Shown piece after piece: positions 55,550 to 64,000 of a stretch of DNA of 64,000 bases. Source of the stretch: Dysidea avara (Eukaryota > Porifera > Demospongiae > Dictyoceratida > Dysideidae); the NCBI RefSeq assembly GCF_963678975.1, contig NC_089285.1:8294694-8358693 (forward strand), given 5' to 3'. Position numbers and translations under genes: made by a program. The number at the start of each line of letters is the position of its first letter. Within the stretch, counting starts at the first letter, position 1. The notes beneath the pieces are model-generated. The model was not told the origin of the DNA. It worked only from the letters and a program-made list of their open reading frames with translations, and searched no databases.

Positions 55550-55871
55550 ATCTAATCCAAAACAGCCAAGCTGTAAAAAAAGTGTGCGGCCCTCAGAAAG
55601 GCTATGGTGAAAAAAGATGTGAAATCCAAGGTGGCGGCCAAGAAATGGCTGTGATGGTAGGTTAGTGGTAAAAATTTTAATAATGACAATTCAGGTGAAT
55701 TTTTGTGCCGCTTCACAAAAATTCACCTGAATTGTCGTTATTAAAATTTTTACCACTAACCTACCATCACAGCCATTTCTTGGCCGCCACCTTGGATTTC
55801 ACATCTTTTTTCACCATAGCCTTTCTGAGGGCCGCACACTTTTTTTACAGCTTGGCTGTTTTGGATTAGAT
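55550..55871. repeat. Near-perfect 158 bp-arm hairpin of copy 3
   Basis: The arms, from ATCTAATCCAAAACAGCCAA to its complement, pair with a single mismatch (AATGAC versus AACGAC) around the loop CCGCTT. The copy-specific bases (GTGTGCGGCCCTCAGAAAGG and GTTAGTGGTAAAAATTTTAA) appear in both arms. Confidence 0.95.
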
Positions 55872-56097
55872 CATTTTAGTCTGATGAAACCTGAATTAAG
55901 AACTCACGCGAAAGTAATAAACAAGATAATTAAATAATTATAGATTGTTTACAGGCAACAACTCCTTTACAGCAGCTGGTCTCGTCCTGTTTGTGAACCT
56001 TGTCGCTCGCCTACCCTACATGATCACGTTCTGGGAGGTGGCGCTTATTGATTAGAGACATCAAGTGTCTATTAGACCGTGACCATGTGGTTTTCAC

Positions 56098-58397
56098 GTG
56101 ATTTGCCATGCGATGGCTGATTCCGACGATTCTACCGATTCAGTGAGTATTGTGTCGACTTCTTCCACTACGAGGAAACGACCTCGTAGTTGTTCGGACT
56201 CTGTGACAACAACTGAGCCAAAGAAACGTAGCGTCAGTCACAGTATTCGACATATGTCAAATGGGCGAAGTGAGCTAGACAAAGATTGCCAAACCCTCTC
56301 TTGGCTGGATTGCAATTTGATAGGAAAGGAAGGAAAGAGGACAGTCAATAGATTGAAGTGCAAGGTGTGCTTGAAATACAAGTCTAGAATCGAATCCATG
56401 CGAAACTACAGTGAGTAATGGATAGTTGGTGCAGACTCTGTTAGGAACAGCAACGTCAGATATCACACGCGTAGCGATCAACATCAGTATGCTATGTCAC
56501 TTCATTGCAAAGAATCCAGATCAACTGCTAAAGCTGGTGAGCCTTCAAGCAGAAATGTTTGTACAATGTTGCAAAAGTTTTCAGAAGGTAATGGGGACCA
56601 CCTGAGAAAGAAGTTTGATATAGCATATTTTGTTGCCAACCACAAGCTTGCTTTTAACAAATACACAGCCATTTGTAACTTAGAATCTCGCCATGGAGTC
56701 GACATCGGTACTTCATATGTAAACGAAAATGCAGGAAAGACCTTCTGTAAGTTTATTGCTGAAACAAGAACGGCCAAATTGTGCAAGACTGTGACAAACG
56801 CCAAGTTCTTCTCGATTCTAATGGATGGAACAACGGATGTAGGCAAAATTGATGATGAACTGTTTCTTGTTCAGTGGTGTGATGTTGATGGAACAGATGA
56901 GAAGATATACTCTAGAATGGAGTATTTTACAGTTTCCAGACCAAAGAGTGGCAATGCTAAAGGCCTATTCGAATGTTTGCAAAGTGCGCTACAGGAATTT
57001 GGTGTTGCTGCCTTGAATGTAGAGAACTGCAAAATGTTAGTTGGGATTGGGACAGATGACGCATCTGTAAATATTGCTGCAGCTGGACTGAAAGGATTGG
57101 TTGAAGGAGAGCTGCAGTGGGTGTTCTGGATGTGGTGCCTAGTACATAGACAAGAATTGGCACTGAATGATGCTTTGAAGGGGACTGTATTTGATCTCAT
57201 CGATGAAATGCTTGTTCGCCTATACTACGTTTACGAGAAGTCTCCAAAAAAATGCCATGAGTTGGAGGAAGTTGTTGCTGATTTGCGGCAGTGTGTTGAA
57301 TTTGATGATGCTGGTGTGAGACCTTTACGTGCAAGTGGCTCAAGGTAGGTGTCCCATAAAGTAAATGCGATGAAACGTATTCTATCAAAGTTTGGAGCAT
57401 ACACTAACCACCTTACTGCATTGTCAATGGACAGTTCTGTCCAAGCTGTGGATCGTGCTAAACTTCAGGGATACCTGAGGAAATGGGTTGATGCAAAATA
57501 TTTGCTAGGGTGTGCCTTTTTTGTTGATTTACTGTCTCCCTGCGCAATATTTTCTAAAGTAAAGCAAGAAGATGACCTAGATGTTCTGGGTGCATTTAGT
57601 AGTTTGATTCGTACTGCCAAGGAAGTGAACAAGCTCAGCTCCAAGCCACTGGAACAATGGAAAACATATTGTACAACCTTAACAAAGTTGAGTGATGATG
57701 GCAGCTACCAGTGTCAAGAGTTGAGAAATCTTTTGCAAGCAAAATCGTTTTACGAATCCAAACATGAAGAATTTTGCACAGCTGTGACCGCCTGTATGAA
57801 GGGAAGGTTAGCGTGGTATGATCTCAGGGTCATAAGGGATGTTATCTACGTACTAGCTACCCATGGTTGGCAGAGGTCATTAGATGAGGAGGATGGTGAA
57901 AGTGATGAGAATACAGAGAGGATGGACCCTTTGGCACCAATAGAGAGACTAGGGCAAAGGTTCAAAGTTCCCTTGGAATCAGCTGGAGTAGATATCAGTA
58001 AGCTACGGGATGAATTTTATGACATGTTGCTGTACGCCACACAATTCATATCATTGGCTACCCTAGATTATCGGGCTGTGTGGTGGAGATTGTCCACTCA
58101 CCAAATTCTTCAAGTTGGCCCAATGTGTTAGCCCTTGGCCGATTGTTGTTCTTGTTGCCTGTCTCCAATGGGAAACTTGAAAGAATCTTTTCTGTGCTTA
58201 AGCTGCTAAAAGTTGATAGACAATCATCAATTGAAAATGAGACCTTGAAAGATCTGCTAATGATTAATACAGATGGCGCATCCATGGATAACTTTAATCC
58301 AGACCCATCTATTGATTTGTGGTGGAGAGCCAAAACAAGACGGCCAGACCAAACGAAAAGAAAAATACAAGACATGGGCTGCTGCAGATCAAAGTGA
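56098..58397 (+). pseudogene. ZNF862-like hAT transposase, two stops and one frameshift
   Basis: A Ser/Thr-rich N-terminus with KRPRSCSD and KKRSVSH leads to DKDCQTLSWLDCNLI and a TTF-type zinc finger (LKCKVCLKYKSRI ... YHTRSDQH) interrupted by an in-frame TAA at 56416. The catalytic core has FFSILMDGTTDVGKIDDELF and LVGIGTDDASVN, then WCLVHRQELALNDALK. A TAG at 57346 replaces the Trp of the common GSRW-x-x-HK motif, and the frame continues to about 58085. There a frameshift moves to VHSPNSSSWPNVLALGRLLF and LPVSNGKLERIFSVLKLLKV, the hAT C-terminal dimerisation region. The gene is otherwise collinear over about 760 codons. Related host genes (ZNF862/C17orf113 type) are domesticated versions, but this copy looks like a dead transposon. 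Confidence 0.85.
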
Positions 58398-58473
58398 ATT
58401 AGACAGTGATAGTAGCAACTCAGAAGACAATATTTTGTTGGACGACTGGGACAACTGGTTAGGTTCCAGCTAA

Positions 58474-58735
58474 GTTGTACTTGACTTTATGTTTTACTTT
58501 GACTTTTCGGTTGTACTTGACTTTATATTGTACTTATCTGTTGTACTTGACTTTATGTTGTACTTTGACTTTTCGGTTGTACTTGACTTTATGTTGTACT
58601 TTAACTTTATCTGTTGTACTTGACTTTATGTTGTACTTTGACTTTATCTGTTGTACTTGACTTTATGTTGTACTTAGACTTTTCGGTTGTACTTGACTTT
58701 ATGTTGTACTTTGACTTTATCTGTTGTACTAGTTA
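58474..58735. repeat. Minisatellite TTGTACTTGACTTTATG...
   Basis: Units of about 31-37 bp built from TTGTACTTGACTTTATGTTG plus TACTTTGACTTTTCGG or TACTTTGACTTTATCTG are repeated about eight times, immediately after the hAT gene's end. Confidence 0.9.
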
Positions 58736-58889
58736 TCTGACATAAATGTTCAATCTTTATATTATTTAGACATTTTCATATATTTACAGAAATCACCATA
58801 AACATTGTTATAATTTATTTACATGCATTCATTGAATGTATACAAACTTAAAGTTGATATGGTGTATGTACATTTACAGCTGGTATGCA

Positions 58890-59206
58890 TTTATCTAATT
58901 TCTGTTACACAAGTTGTACCATTATGGTATTAGGGGATCCACTCTTCAGTGGATCTCATCGTTTCTTAATGGCTGTAGTCAAAGAGTTGTATGTAATGGT
59001 TGTATATCACACCCAGTGAATGTTACTAGTGGTGTACCTGAAGGGACAGTGTTGGGTCCCTTATTGTTTCTGGTCTATATCAATGATTTACCAGAGTGTA
59101 TATCATCATCCTTTGGTCTTTTCGCAGATGACTGTGTTATATAGACCAATAACCGATCAAATCGATCAAGAAACTCTTCAGCAAGACTTATATAATTGTG
59201 ACAGAC
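58890..59206 (+). pseudogene. Non-LTR retrotransposon (LINE) RT fragment
   Basis: The frame reads YHYGIRGSTLQWISSFLNGC, GCISHPVNVTSGVPEGTVLG and PLLFLVYINDLPECISSSFG, then LFADDCVI, with the catalytic F-A-D-D pair. This is typical of CR1/jockey/RTE-type LINE reverse transcriptases. After a one-base frame change it continues YRPITDQIDQETLQQDLYNC and DRL, and breaks off where the Gypsy LTR starts. Only the central RT is present, without endonuclease, tail or poly-A, so it is a dead fragment that served as target for the Gypsy insertion. Confidence 0.85.
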
Positions 59207-59500
59207 TGTAGTAATTAGTGACATTCCTTAGTGATTAGATGCATTGTTTGTACAGACTTTCTTAATCTTATTCACATGTTTTTGTACTTAGTTAAATATA
59301 TTCATGTGTTTTTGTGTAACCTGTTTTCCCTCCTTTGGTTTTGTAATTAATTTTCTCATGTGTGTTTTGTACTGTTTAATTATCCATTGTTCTGTACCTG
59401 TGGTTTTAAGGTTTTATTTGTGTGTATAAATACTGTGTAGTAGTTGTACTTGTTCAGTTGTTGTATGCTGCTGTCTTAAAGTTATTGTCAAGTTACGACA
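59207..59500 (+). promoter_or_regulatory. 5' LTR of the Gypsy element with TATA box
   Basis: It begins TGTAGTAATTAGTGACATTC and ends AAGTTACGACA, so the TG...CA rule is met, with 294 bp. TATAAATA at 59425-59432 is the likely promoter element. TGGCGACGAGG starts at 59504, four bases after the LTR, and is the probable primer-binding region. The tRNA is not identified. The start was set where LINE homology ends; the 3' LTR needed to confirm it is not in the window. Confidence 0.65.
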
Positions 59501-59521
59501 TACTGGCGACGAGGATAAACC

Positions 59522-60298
59522 ATGGCCACACATAGCCGCCTGCGAGAGTTCAACCCTGCTGTAGAAGACTGGACCTCCTATGCAGAGAGGTTGGAGTTCT
59601 ACTTTGCTGCCAATGAGGTGAAGGAGGCTGAGAAGCAGAGAGCTGTCCTTTTCAGTGTCTGTGGTGCTGCTACTTACAAGCTCATCAAGAACCTTCTGGC
59701 TCTTACTAAGCCTGTTGACGCTACCTTCAAGGACATTGTGAAACTGTTGACTGAACATTACCAGCCAAAACCTTCCAAAGTTGTGCAATGTTATTTATTT
59801 AATTCTCGTATTCGAAAGCAGGGTGAGTCTGTTGCTACCTACATAGCTGAGCTTAAACATCTGTCTGAACATTGTAAGCTTGCAGGCATACTGGAAGATA
59901 TGCTATGTGATCGCATGGTATGTGGCATCAATGATAGCCGTATTCAATGCCGTTTGCTGGCTGAACCAGACCTTAACCACAAGAAGGCATGTGAACTTGT
60001 TCTTGCTTTAGAAGCAGCGGATAAAAGTGCTCAAGAGTTGCAAGCCAAATCCTCCAGTGTCAACTTTGTGAAACCTAATAAAGACAGATCTTCAAAACCT
60101 ATTGCTTGCCATAGATGTGGAGGCCCTCACAAAGCTCCAGAGTGTACTTTCCAGAAGGCCAAGTGCCACAAGTGTGGGAAAGTAGGTCACATTGCAAAGG
60201 TGTGTCGTTCCAGGGCCAAACCTCTGAAGTACACAGCAGCTTTCACCCCGTTCACACTATCCCGGGTTAGCCAGAGTGTTTTCAACTCGGGTTATTGA
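59522..60298 (+). CDS. Gypsy gag (capsid and zinc knuckles), disrupted at the C-terminal end
   Basis: The ATG at 59522 follows the primer-binding motif. MATHSRLREFNPAVEDWTSY begins the capsid, with YAERLEFYFAANEV, YLFNSRIRKQGESVATYIAE and LCDRMVCGINDSRIQCRLL. Two zinc knuckles follow: CHRCGGPHKAPEC and CHKCGKVGHIAKVC (about residues 196-228). From about 60242 the frame enters a roughly 604-609 bp MITE, and the last residues to the stop at 60298 are encoded by that insert. Gag forms the particle shell and its knuckles bind element RNA. The reading continues after the MITE into the pol frame. Confidence 0.9.
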   Translation: MATHSRLREFNPAVEDWTSYAERLEFYFAANEVKEAEKQRAVLFSVCGAATYKLIKNLLALTKPVDATFKDIVKLLTEHYQPKPSKVVQCYLFNSRIRKQGESVATYIAELKHLSEHCKLAGILEDMLCDRMVCGINDSRIQCRLLAEPDLNHKKACELVLALEAADKSAQELQAKSSSVNFVKPNKDRSSKPIACHRCGGPHKAPECTFQKAKCHKCGKVGHIAKVCRSRAKPLKYTAAFTPFTLSRVSQSVFNSGY

Positions 60299-60847
60299 AC
60301 TCGGGTTGGCACTTGTTCACACTACTGCATCTGACACGAGCTCGATAGTGCGAGAGCCGAATAATAATTAGCTAAGAGAAGCGCATGAGCTTTTGATTAT
60401 TTAGGCGCTTAATAAAAAGACACTAGAATTGTAGCAAGGAAGTGTAGAACCAGCTGAAATAAGCCGTACAATGTTAGAGACACCATGTTTAAGCTAGTGG
60501 ATGCTCCTTTCTCCAGGATTATTAACACGTCGTTCGAGCGTAATTGTCACAAAGTCTACTAGAAGTACGGTACGTCATAGCCATTTTGAAGAACAGTTTT
60601 AGAACATAGAATATACTTGCTGTGTGGCCAACAGAAACAAGTTATATTGTTAACCTGACTTGGCCAGCTCGGAATACGTTCAGACTGTATGCTATCCTGA
60701 GTCAACTCAGGGCCAACCCGTGCCAGCCCACCTCTCCTTGTCGTGCCATGCTGGACCCAGTTCGGCACGACTCGATTGATTCACACTCCAGTTTGTTTCA
60801 AGCCGTGCCGTGCTCTACCCGGGTTAGAGGGTAGTGTGAACGGGGTG
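60244..60847. mobile_element. MITE inserted in the gag-protease linker of the Gypsy element
   Basis: The inverted ends are CACCCCGTTCACACTA and TAGTGTGAACGGGGTG, with further paired CCCGGGTTA blocks inside. If the ends are taken slightly wider, AGCT flanks both sides (60238-60241 and 60851-60854) as a candidate 4 bp duplication. The interior has no transposase but several copies of GTTCACACT/GCCGTGC-type motifs. Confidence 0.8.
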
Positions 60848-60887
60848 TAAAGCTCCTCAACAGCAGCATTCACTCCAGTTAGATGAA

Positions 60888-62042
60888 TTGTCTTCAGATT
60901 CTGAATCAGAGTGCCCTGAGTATGGCATGCACAATGTCACTGTTGGCCATTCTGACCCAATTGTTGCCACAATTGAGATCACCAACTCAAAACTACAAAT
61001 GGAGATTGACACAGGGGCATCCAGATCTATTGTTGGTGAGAACACTTTCAAGCAATTATGGCCTGAAGAGCAGCAACCAACCATAACCCCAGCCAAGGTG
61101 AAGTTAACATACACTGGTGAGCTGATTCCTGTTTTAGGTGTGGCTACAGTAACTGTTAATCACTATAATCAGTGTAAAGTGCTTGAGTTATTAGTTGCTG
61201 CAGGTGCTGGACCTAGCTTGATTGGTCGTGACTGGCTTCATGAACTGAAACTTGACTGGACTACTATCCACAGTGTACAAGCTGAGAATAAGCTGCAGTC
61301 ACTCCTCCAGCAGTATTCAACAGTGTTCAATGATGAGACTGGAAGATTCCAAGGAGTTGAGGCCAAGATTGTTGTTGATCCAGCTGTACCACCAAAGTTT
61401 TGTAGAGCCCGTACAGTCCCACATGCTTTAATGCCTAAAGCGGAGATAGAACTGAAACGACTACAGCAGACTGGCATCATTAAGCCAATTGAACATTCTG
61501 ACTGGGCAGCTCCAATTGTGCCAGTTGTCAAGAAAGATGGTTCTGTGAGAATTTGTGGTGACTATCACCTGACAGTCAACCGTGCGGCTAAGCCTGACAC
61601 TTACCCACTCCCTAGAATTGATGACATTTTTGCTTCACTGTCTGGTGGTAAAACATTCAGCAAATTAGATCTGGCTAATGCTTATCAACAGATTCCCTTG
61701 GAGCAAAAGTCAAAGCAGTTGGTAACAATTAACACTCATAAAGGTTTGTATTGTTATAACAGATTGCCATTTGGTATTTCTGCAGCTCCTTCAATCTTCC
61801 AGCGTACAATGGAGAATGTCTTGCAGGGCATCCCAAATACCTGCATTTATTTGGATGATCTGTTGGTGACGGGTGACACACAAGAAAGCCACCTTGCTAA
61901 TCTGGAAGCTGTTTTGTCCAAGTTGCAAACTGCAGGCCTTCGTTTGAAATGCAGCAAGTGTACCTTCATGATGCCATCTGTCGAGTACCTGTGTCACCAG
62001 ATATCAACCAAAGGAATACAGCCCACTGAAGACAAAGTTTAG
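60888..62042 (+). CDS. Gypsy pol, protease and reverse transcriptase part
   Basis: Reading actually continues from upstream of the ATG at 60888. The protease has KLQMEIDTGASRSIVGENTF (D-T-G-A active site) and PSLIGRDWLHELKLDW. The RT begins with KFCRARTVPHALMPKAEIEL, has HSDWAAPIVPVVKKDGSVRI, SKLDLANAYQQIPLEQKSKQ, LPFGISAAPSIFQRTM and the catalytic YLDDLLVTGD, and ends LKCSKCTFMMPSVEYLCHQI. A single extra T in the GTTTAG run at about 62038-62042 creates the stop; the next frame continues directly with RAIKDAPVPTDVTQLRSFVG. The RT copies element RNA into DNA. Otherwise the enzyme seems complete. Confidence 0.9.
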   Translation: MSSDSESECPEYGMHNVTVGHSDPIVATIEITNSKLQMEIDTGASRSIVGENTFKQLWPEEQQPTITPAKVKLTYTGELIPVLGVATVTVNHYNQCKVLELLVAAGAGPSLIGRDWLHELKLDWTTIHSVQAENKLQSLLQQYSTVFNDETGRFQGVEAKIVVDPAVPPKFCRARTVPHALMPKAEIELKRLQQTGIIKPIEHSDWAAPIVPVVKKDGSVRICGDYHLTVNRAAKPDTYPLPRIDDIFASLSGGKTFSKLDLANAYQQIPLEQKSKQLVTINTHKGLYCYNRLPFGISAAPSIFQRTMENVLQGIPNTCIYLDDLLVTGDTQESHLANLEAVLSKLQTAGLRLKCSKCTFMMPSVEYLCHQISTKGIQPTEDKV

Positions 62043-63999
62043 AGCCATAAAAGACGCTCCTGTACCTACTGATGTGACACAGCTACGGTCATTTGTGGGG
62101 TTAGTGGACTATTATGGTAAATTTTTGCCAAATTTATCATCAGTGCTAGCTCCCTTGTATATTTTACTACAGAAAGGTTCCAAATGGAAATGGGGAGCTC
62201 AGCAAGACAAAGCTTTTTCTGCAGTCAAATCTCAACTAACCTCTGAGTGTTTGTTAACTCATTTTGATCCCCAGAAGCCACTTACCTTAGCCTGCAACGC
62301 CTCTCCCTATGGAGTTGGTGCAGTGCTATCACACAGACTAGATGATGGCAGTGAGCGACCAATAGCTTTTGCATCCAGATCCTTATCTCCAGCAGAAAAG
62401 GGGTATGCTCAATTAGACAAAGAAGCTCTAGCTATTGTTTTTGGTGTCACAAAGTTTCATGTGTACTTGTATGGTCATTCTTTCACAATTTATTCAGACC
62501 ACAAACCACTACAGTACCTTTTCAATCCTAGTAAAGCTATTTCAGCTATGGCTTCTGCTAGAGTTCAGCGTTGGGCATTACTTCTCAGTTCATACCAGTA
62601 CACAGTCTCTTACAAACCAGGATCTCAGATGGCTAATGCAGATGTCCTTAGTAGATTACCTTTGCCAGAGATGCCTGAATCAGTTCCTGCTCTGGGAGAA
62701 ACTGTTCTTCTAATGCAAAGCTTACAAGCTCCAATAACATTTAACCAGTTGAAACAGTGGACCACACAAGATCCAATCCTTTCCAAGGTGCACACACTGC
62801 TACTTCAGGGATGGCAGTATTCTAATGATCCTAATCTGAAACCCTATCAAGTGAGACACAATGAACTGACTGTATGTGATGGGTGTGTTATGTGGGGGAG
62901 TCGTGTTGTTGTTCCACAAGCAGGACGCAAGAGTGTAATGGAGCAGTTACATGATGGCCATCCAGGTACATCAAGAATGAAAAGTCTGGCTAGAAGCTTT
63001 GTTTGGTGGCCCCAGATGGATGATGACATTGCTGACAGAGTGAAATCATGTAACCAATGCCAGCTGACTCGCCATGCTCCACAACCTGCCCCCTTACATC
63101 CCTGGGAATGGCCTGATCGCCCTTGGACTCGACTCCACATTGACTATGCTGGACCCTACCTTGAAAAATGGTTTTTGATTGTGGTCGACACCCACTCCAA
63201 GTGGCTGGAAGTCAAAATAGTAAAGAGTGCTACTACTGCTAATACAACTGATCATTTACGCTCCTTGTTTGCAACACATGGGCTGCCAGAGATGATTGTG
63301 AAGGACAATGGTTCTGTTTTTACTAGTGTTGAATTCCAGGATTTCTGCTCTAAGAATGGCATTAAGCATGTCAAGAGTGCTCCATACCACCCAGCTAGCA
63401 ATGGTTTGGCAGAGAGAGCTGTGCAGACTTTTAAAGAAGCCATGAAGCGAGCAGATCCTCGAGAATCTTTGTCGACCCGTGTATCTAGATTTCTGTTTAA
63501 GTACCGTCTGACACCTCACTCAACTACTGGGATATCTCCTGCTGAACTGTTACTAGGACGCCGTCCGCGTTCACATTTTGATTTTATGTTACCTAACCTG
63601 GCAAGCAAAATCAGAAGTAAACAGCTCGCCCAGAAAGTGCAGCATGACAAGAAAAGCAAGCTTCGAACTTTGAAGATTGGCTTTAATGTTTTAGTACGTA
63701 ACTTCTCAACAGGGCCTGAGTGGTTGTTTGGTACAATTGTCAACACTAAGGGACCACTTTCCTACATAGTGAAGTTGTCAGATGGGCGTTATTTCAAACG
63801 TCACATTGATCACCTGAGGAAAACTGACATTACTGATCATTATGCTACTGTTCCTGATGTGATTGATGACTTTATTCCATTTCAATCACCCACTACTACC
63901 ACTACTGCACAACAAGCCAATTCAGAGCTACCTACACCATTACGTCGATCTACCAGAGTCAGAACTGCTCCAGACAGATTGACCTACCCTCCCAAGTGA
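62043..63999 (+). CDS. Gypsy pol, RNase H and integrase part
   Basis: In the frame shifted by one base, the RT connection (LRSFVGLVDYYGKFLPNLSS) leads to RNase H with LTLACNASPYGVGAVLSHRL, LDKEALAIVFGVTKFHVYLY and FTIYSDHKPLQYLF. The usual first Asp (CDAS) is Asn here (ACNAS), a possible lesion. The integrase has the HHCC zinc finger (LHDGHPGTSRMKSLARSFVW ... CNQCQ) and the catalytic residues in LHIDYAGPYLEK, VKDNGSVFTS and NGLAERAVQTFKEA. A C-terminal GPY/F module (FGTIVNTKGPLSYIVKLSDG) follows. The protein ends LTYPPK with stop at 63997-63999. The integrase would insert the DNA copy into the genome. Confidence 0.92.
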
Positions 64000-64000
64000 T

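Larger units (their letters stand above)
50765..55871 (+). mobile_element. Composite satellite element, copy 3 (full length, about 5.1 kb)
   Basis: It starts TCAAGACACACGGTAGTGTG; the first 18 bases from GACACAC form a small palindrome GACACACGGTAGTGTGTC. A 49 bp tandem duplication follows (50777-50825 and 50826-50874). Next come about 0.8 kb of conserved sequence with a (CTT)n tract (51064-51090), the satellite array, a TGTGACC MITE (55153-55382), a spacer with GCTGGCCATAGGCCGGCTTT and the terminal hairpin ending GGATTAGAT. Copy 2 is the same in reverse orientation. Confidence 0.85.
59207..64000 (+). mobile_element. Young Ty3/Gypsy retrotransposon, 3' end outside the window
   Basis: A 5' LTR, a putative primer-binding motif, gag, protease, RT, RNase H and integrase appear in order. 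Only one frame-breaking base change in pol and one MITE insertion in the gag-protease linker were noticed. The pol frame stops at 63999 just before the window ends, so the 3' LTR should lie beyond. It is much better preserved than any other element here. Confidence 0.9.

Noticed and set aside
59504-59514. Naming the tRNA primer from TGGCGACGAGG
   Set aside because: I cannot match it with certainty to a tRNA 3' end, so only a putative primer-binding region is stated.
1-64000. tRNA, rRNA or other classical RNA genes
   Set aside because: No A/B-box cloverleaf or rRNA core sequence was recognised by eye; a tRNA or covariance-model scan would be needed to exclude small ones.

Overview
The window is eukaryotic and almost certainly metazoan. 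It is AT-rich, has no operons, contains short introns with GTAAGT/GTGAGT-type donors, and is dominated by transposable elements (TEs) and their relics. The mix of TEs (Tnp2/CACTA-like, ZNF862-like and ZBED hATs, Tc1/IS630-like, YqaJ-nuclease ORF, Penelope-like, Ty3/Gypsy), the roughly 70 bp introns and the large minisatellite-bearing repeats suggest an early-branching marine invertebrate, most likely a sponge. That placement is inference; no diagnostic host gene was found. No rRNA, tRNA or CRISPR array was seen.

Layout. 0-3 kb: a minus-strand Tnp2-like transposase relic split by a 426 bp hAT-type MITE with an 8 bp target duplication. 3.1-6.2 kb: a 3.04 kb element with TA target duplication and a decayed DDE transposase. 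6.7-7.8 kb: a MITE with 51 bp perfect inverted ends, then a hairpin repeat. 7.8-10.4 kb: a TIR-bounded element with a decayed RNase H-like transposase gene. 10.7-12.8 kb: a complete-ended hAT (ZBED type) with a broken gene. 13.3-14.6 kb: a shrunken copy of a large composite satellite element. 15-24 kb: relics (Gypsy integrase, a transposon first exon, a tandemly duplicated TE gene piece, a TTA-flanked MITE). 23.8-24.9 kb: N-terminal part of another transposase-like gene. 25.3-28.8 kb: a degraded minus-strand Gypsy. 30.3-31.0 kb: a HECT-domain gene piece. 31.8-33.9 kb: a second Tnp2-like gene in two exons. 34.4-35.4 kb: two hairpins and a fragment of a DDE_Tnp_4 transposase. 35.5-40.6 kb: copy 2 of the composite satellite element (reverse orientation). 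40.6-41.3 kb: a YqaJ-type nuclease relic. 42.8-43.55 kb: a plausible three-exon single-pass membrane protein gene, the best host-gene candidate. 46.6-48.6 kb: a Penelope-like element with reverse transcriptase and GIY-YIG parts. 50.8-55.9 kb: copy 3 of the composite satellite element. 56.1-58.5 kb: a ZNF862-like hAT pseudogene. 58.9-59.2 kb: a LINE RT fragment, cut by a young, almost intact Gypsy retrotransposon (59.2 kb to beyond the window end).

The strongest unusual signal is the composite satellite element. Three copies share the same 5' end (TCAAGACACAC...), about 0.9 kb of conserved sequence, an array of roughly 31 bp monomers and a long 3' hairpin ending in GATTAGAT. In copies 2 and 3 the hairpin arms (about 155 bp) are nearly identical within a copy but differ between copies, so each arm mirrors the changes of its partner. 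This implies arm-to-arm correction or fold-back copying. A second hairpin family (7.3, 19.7 and 34.7 kb) keeps its central core but differs in its arms.
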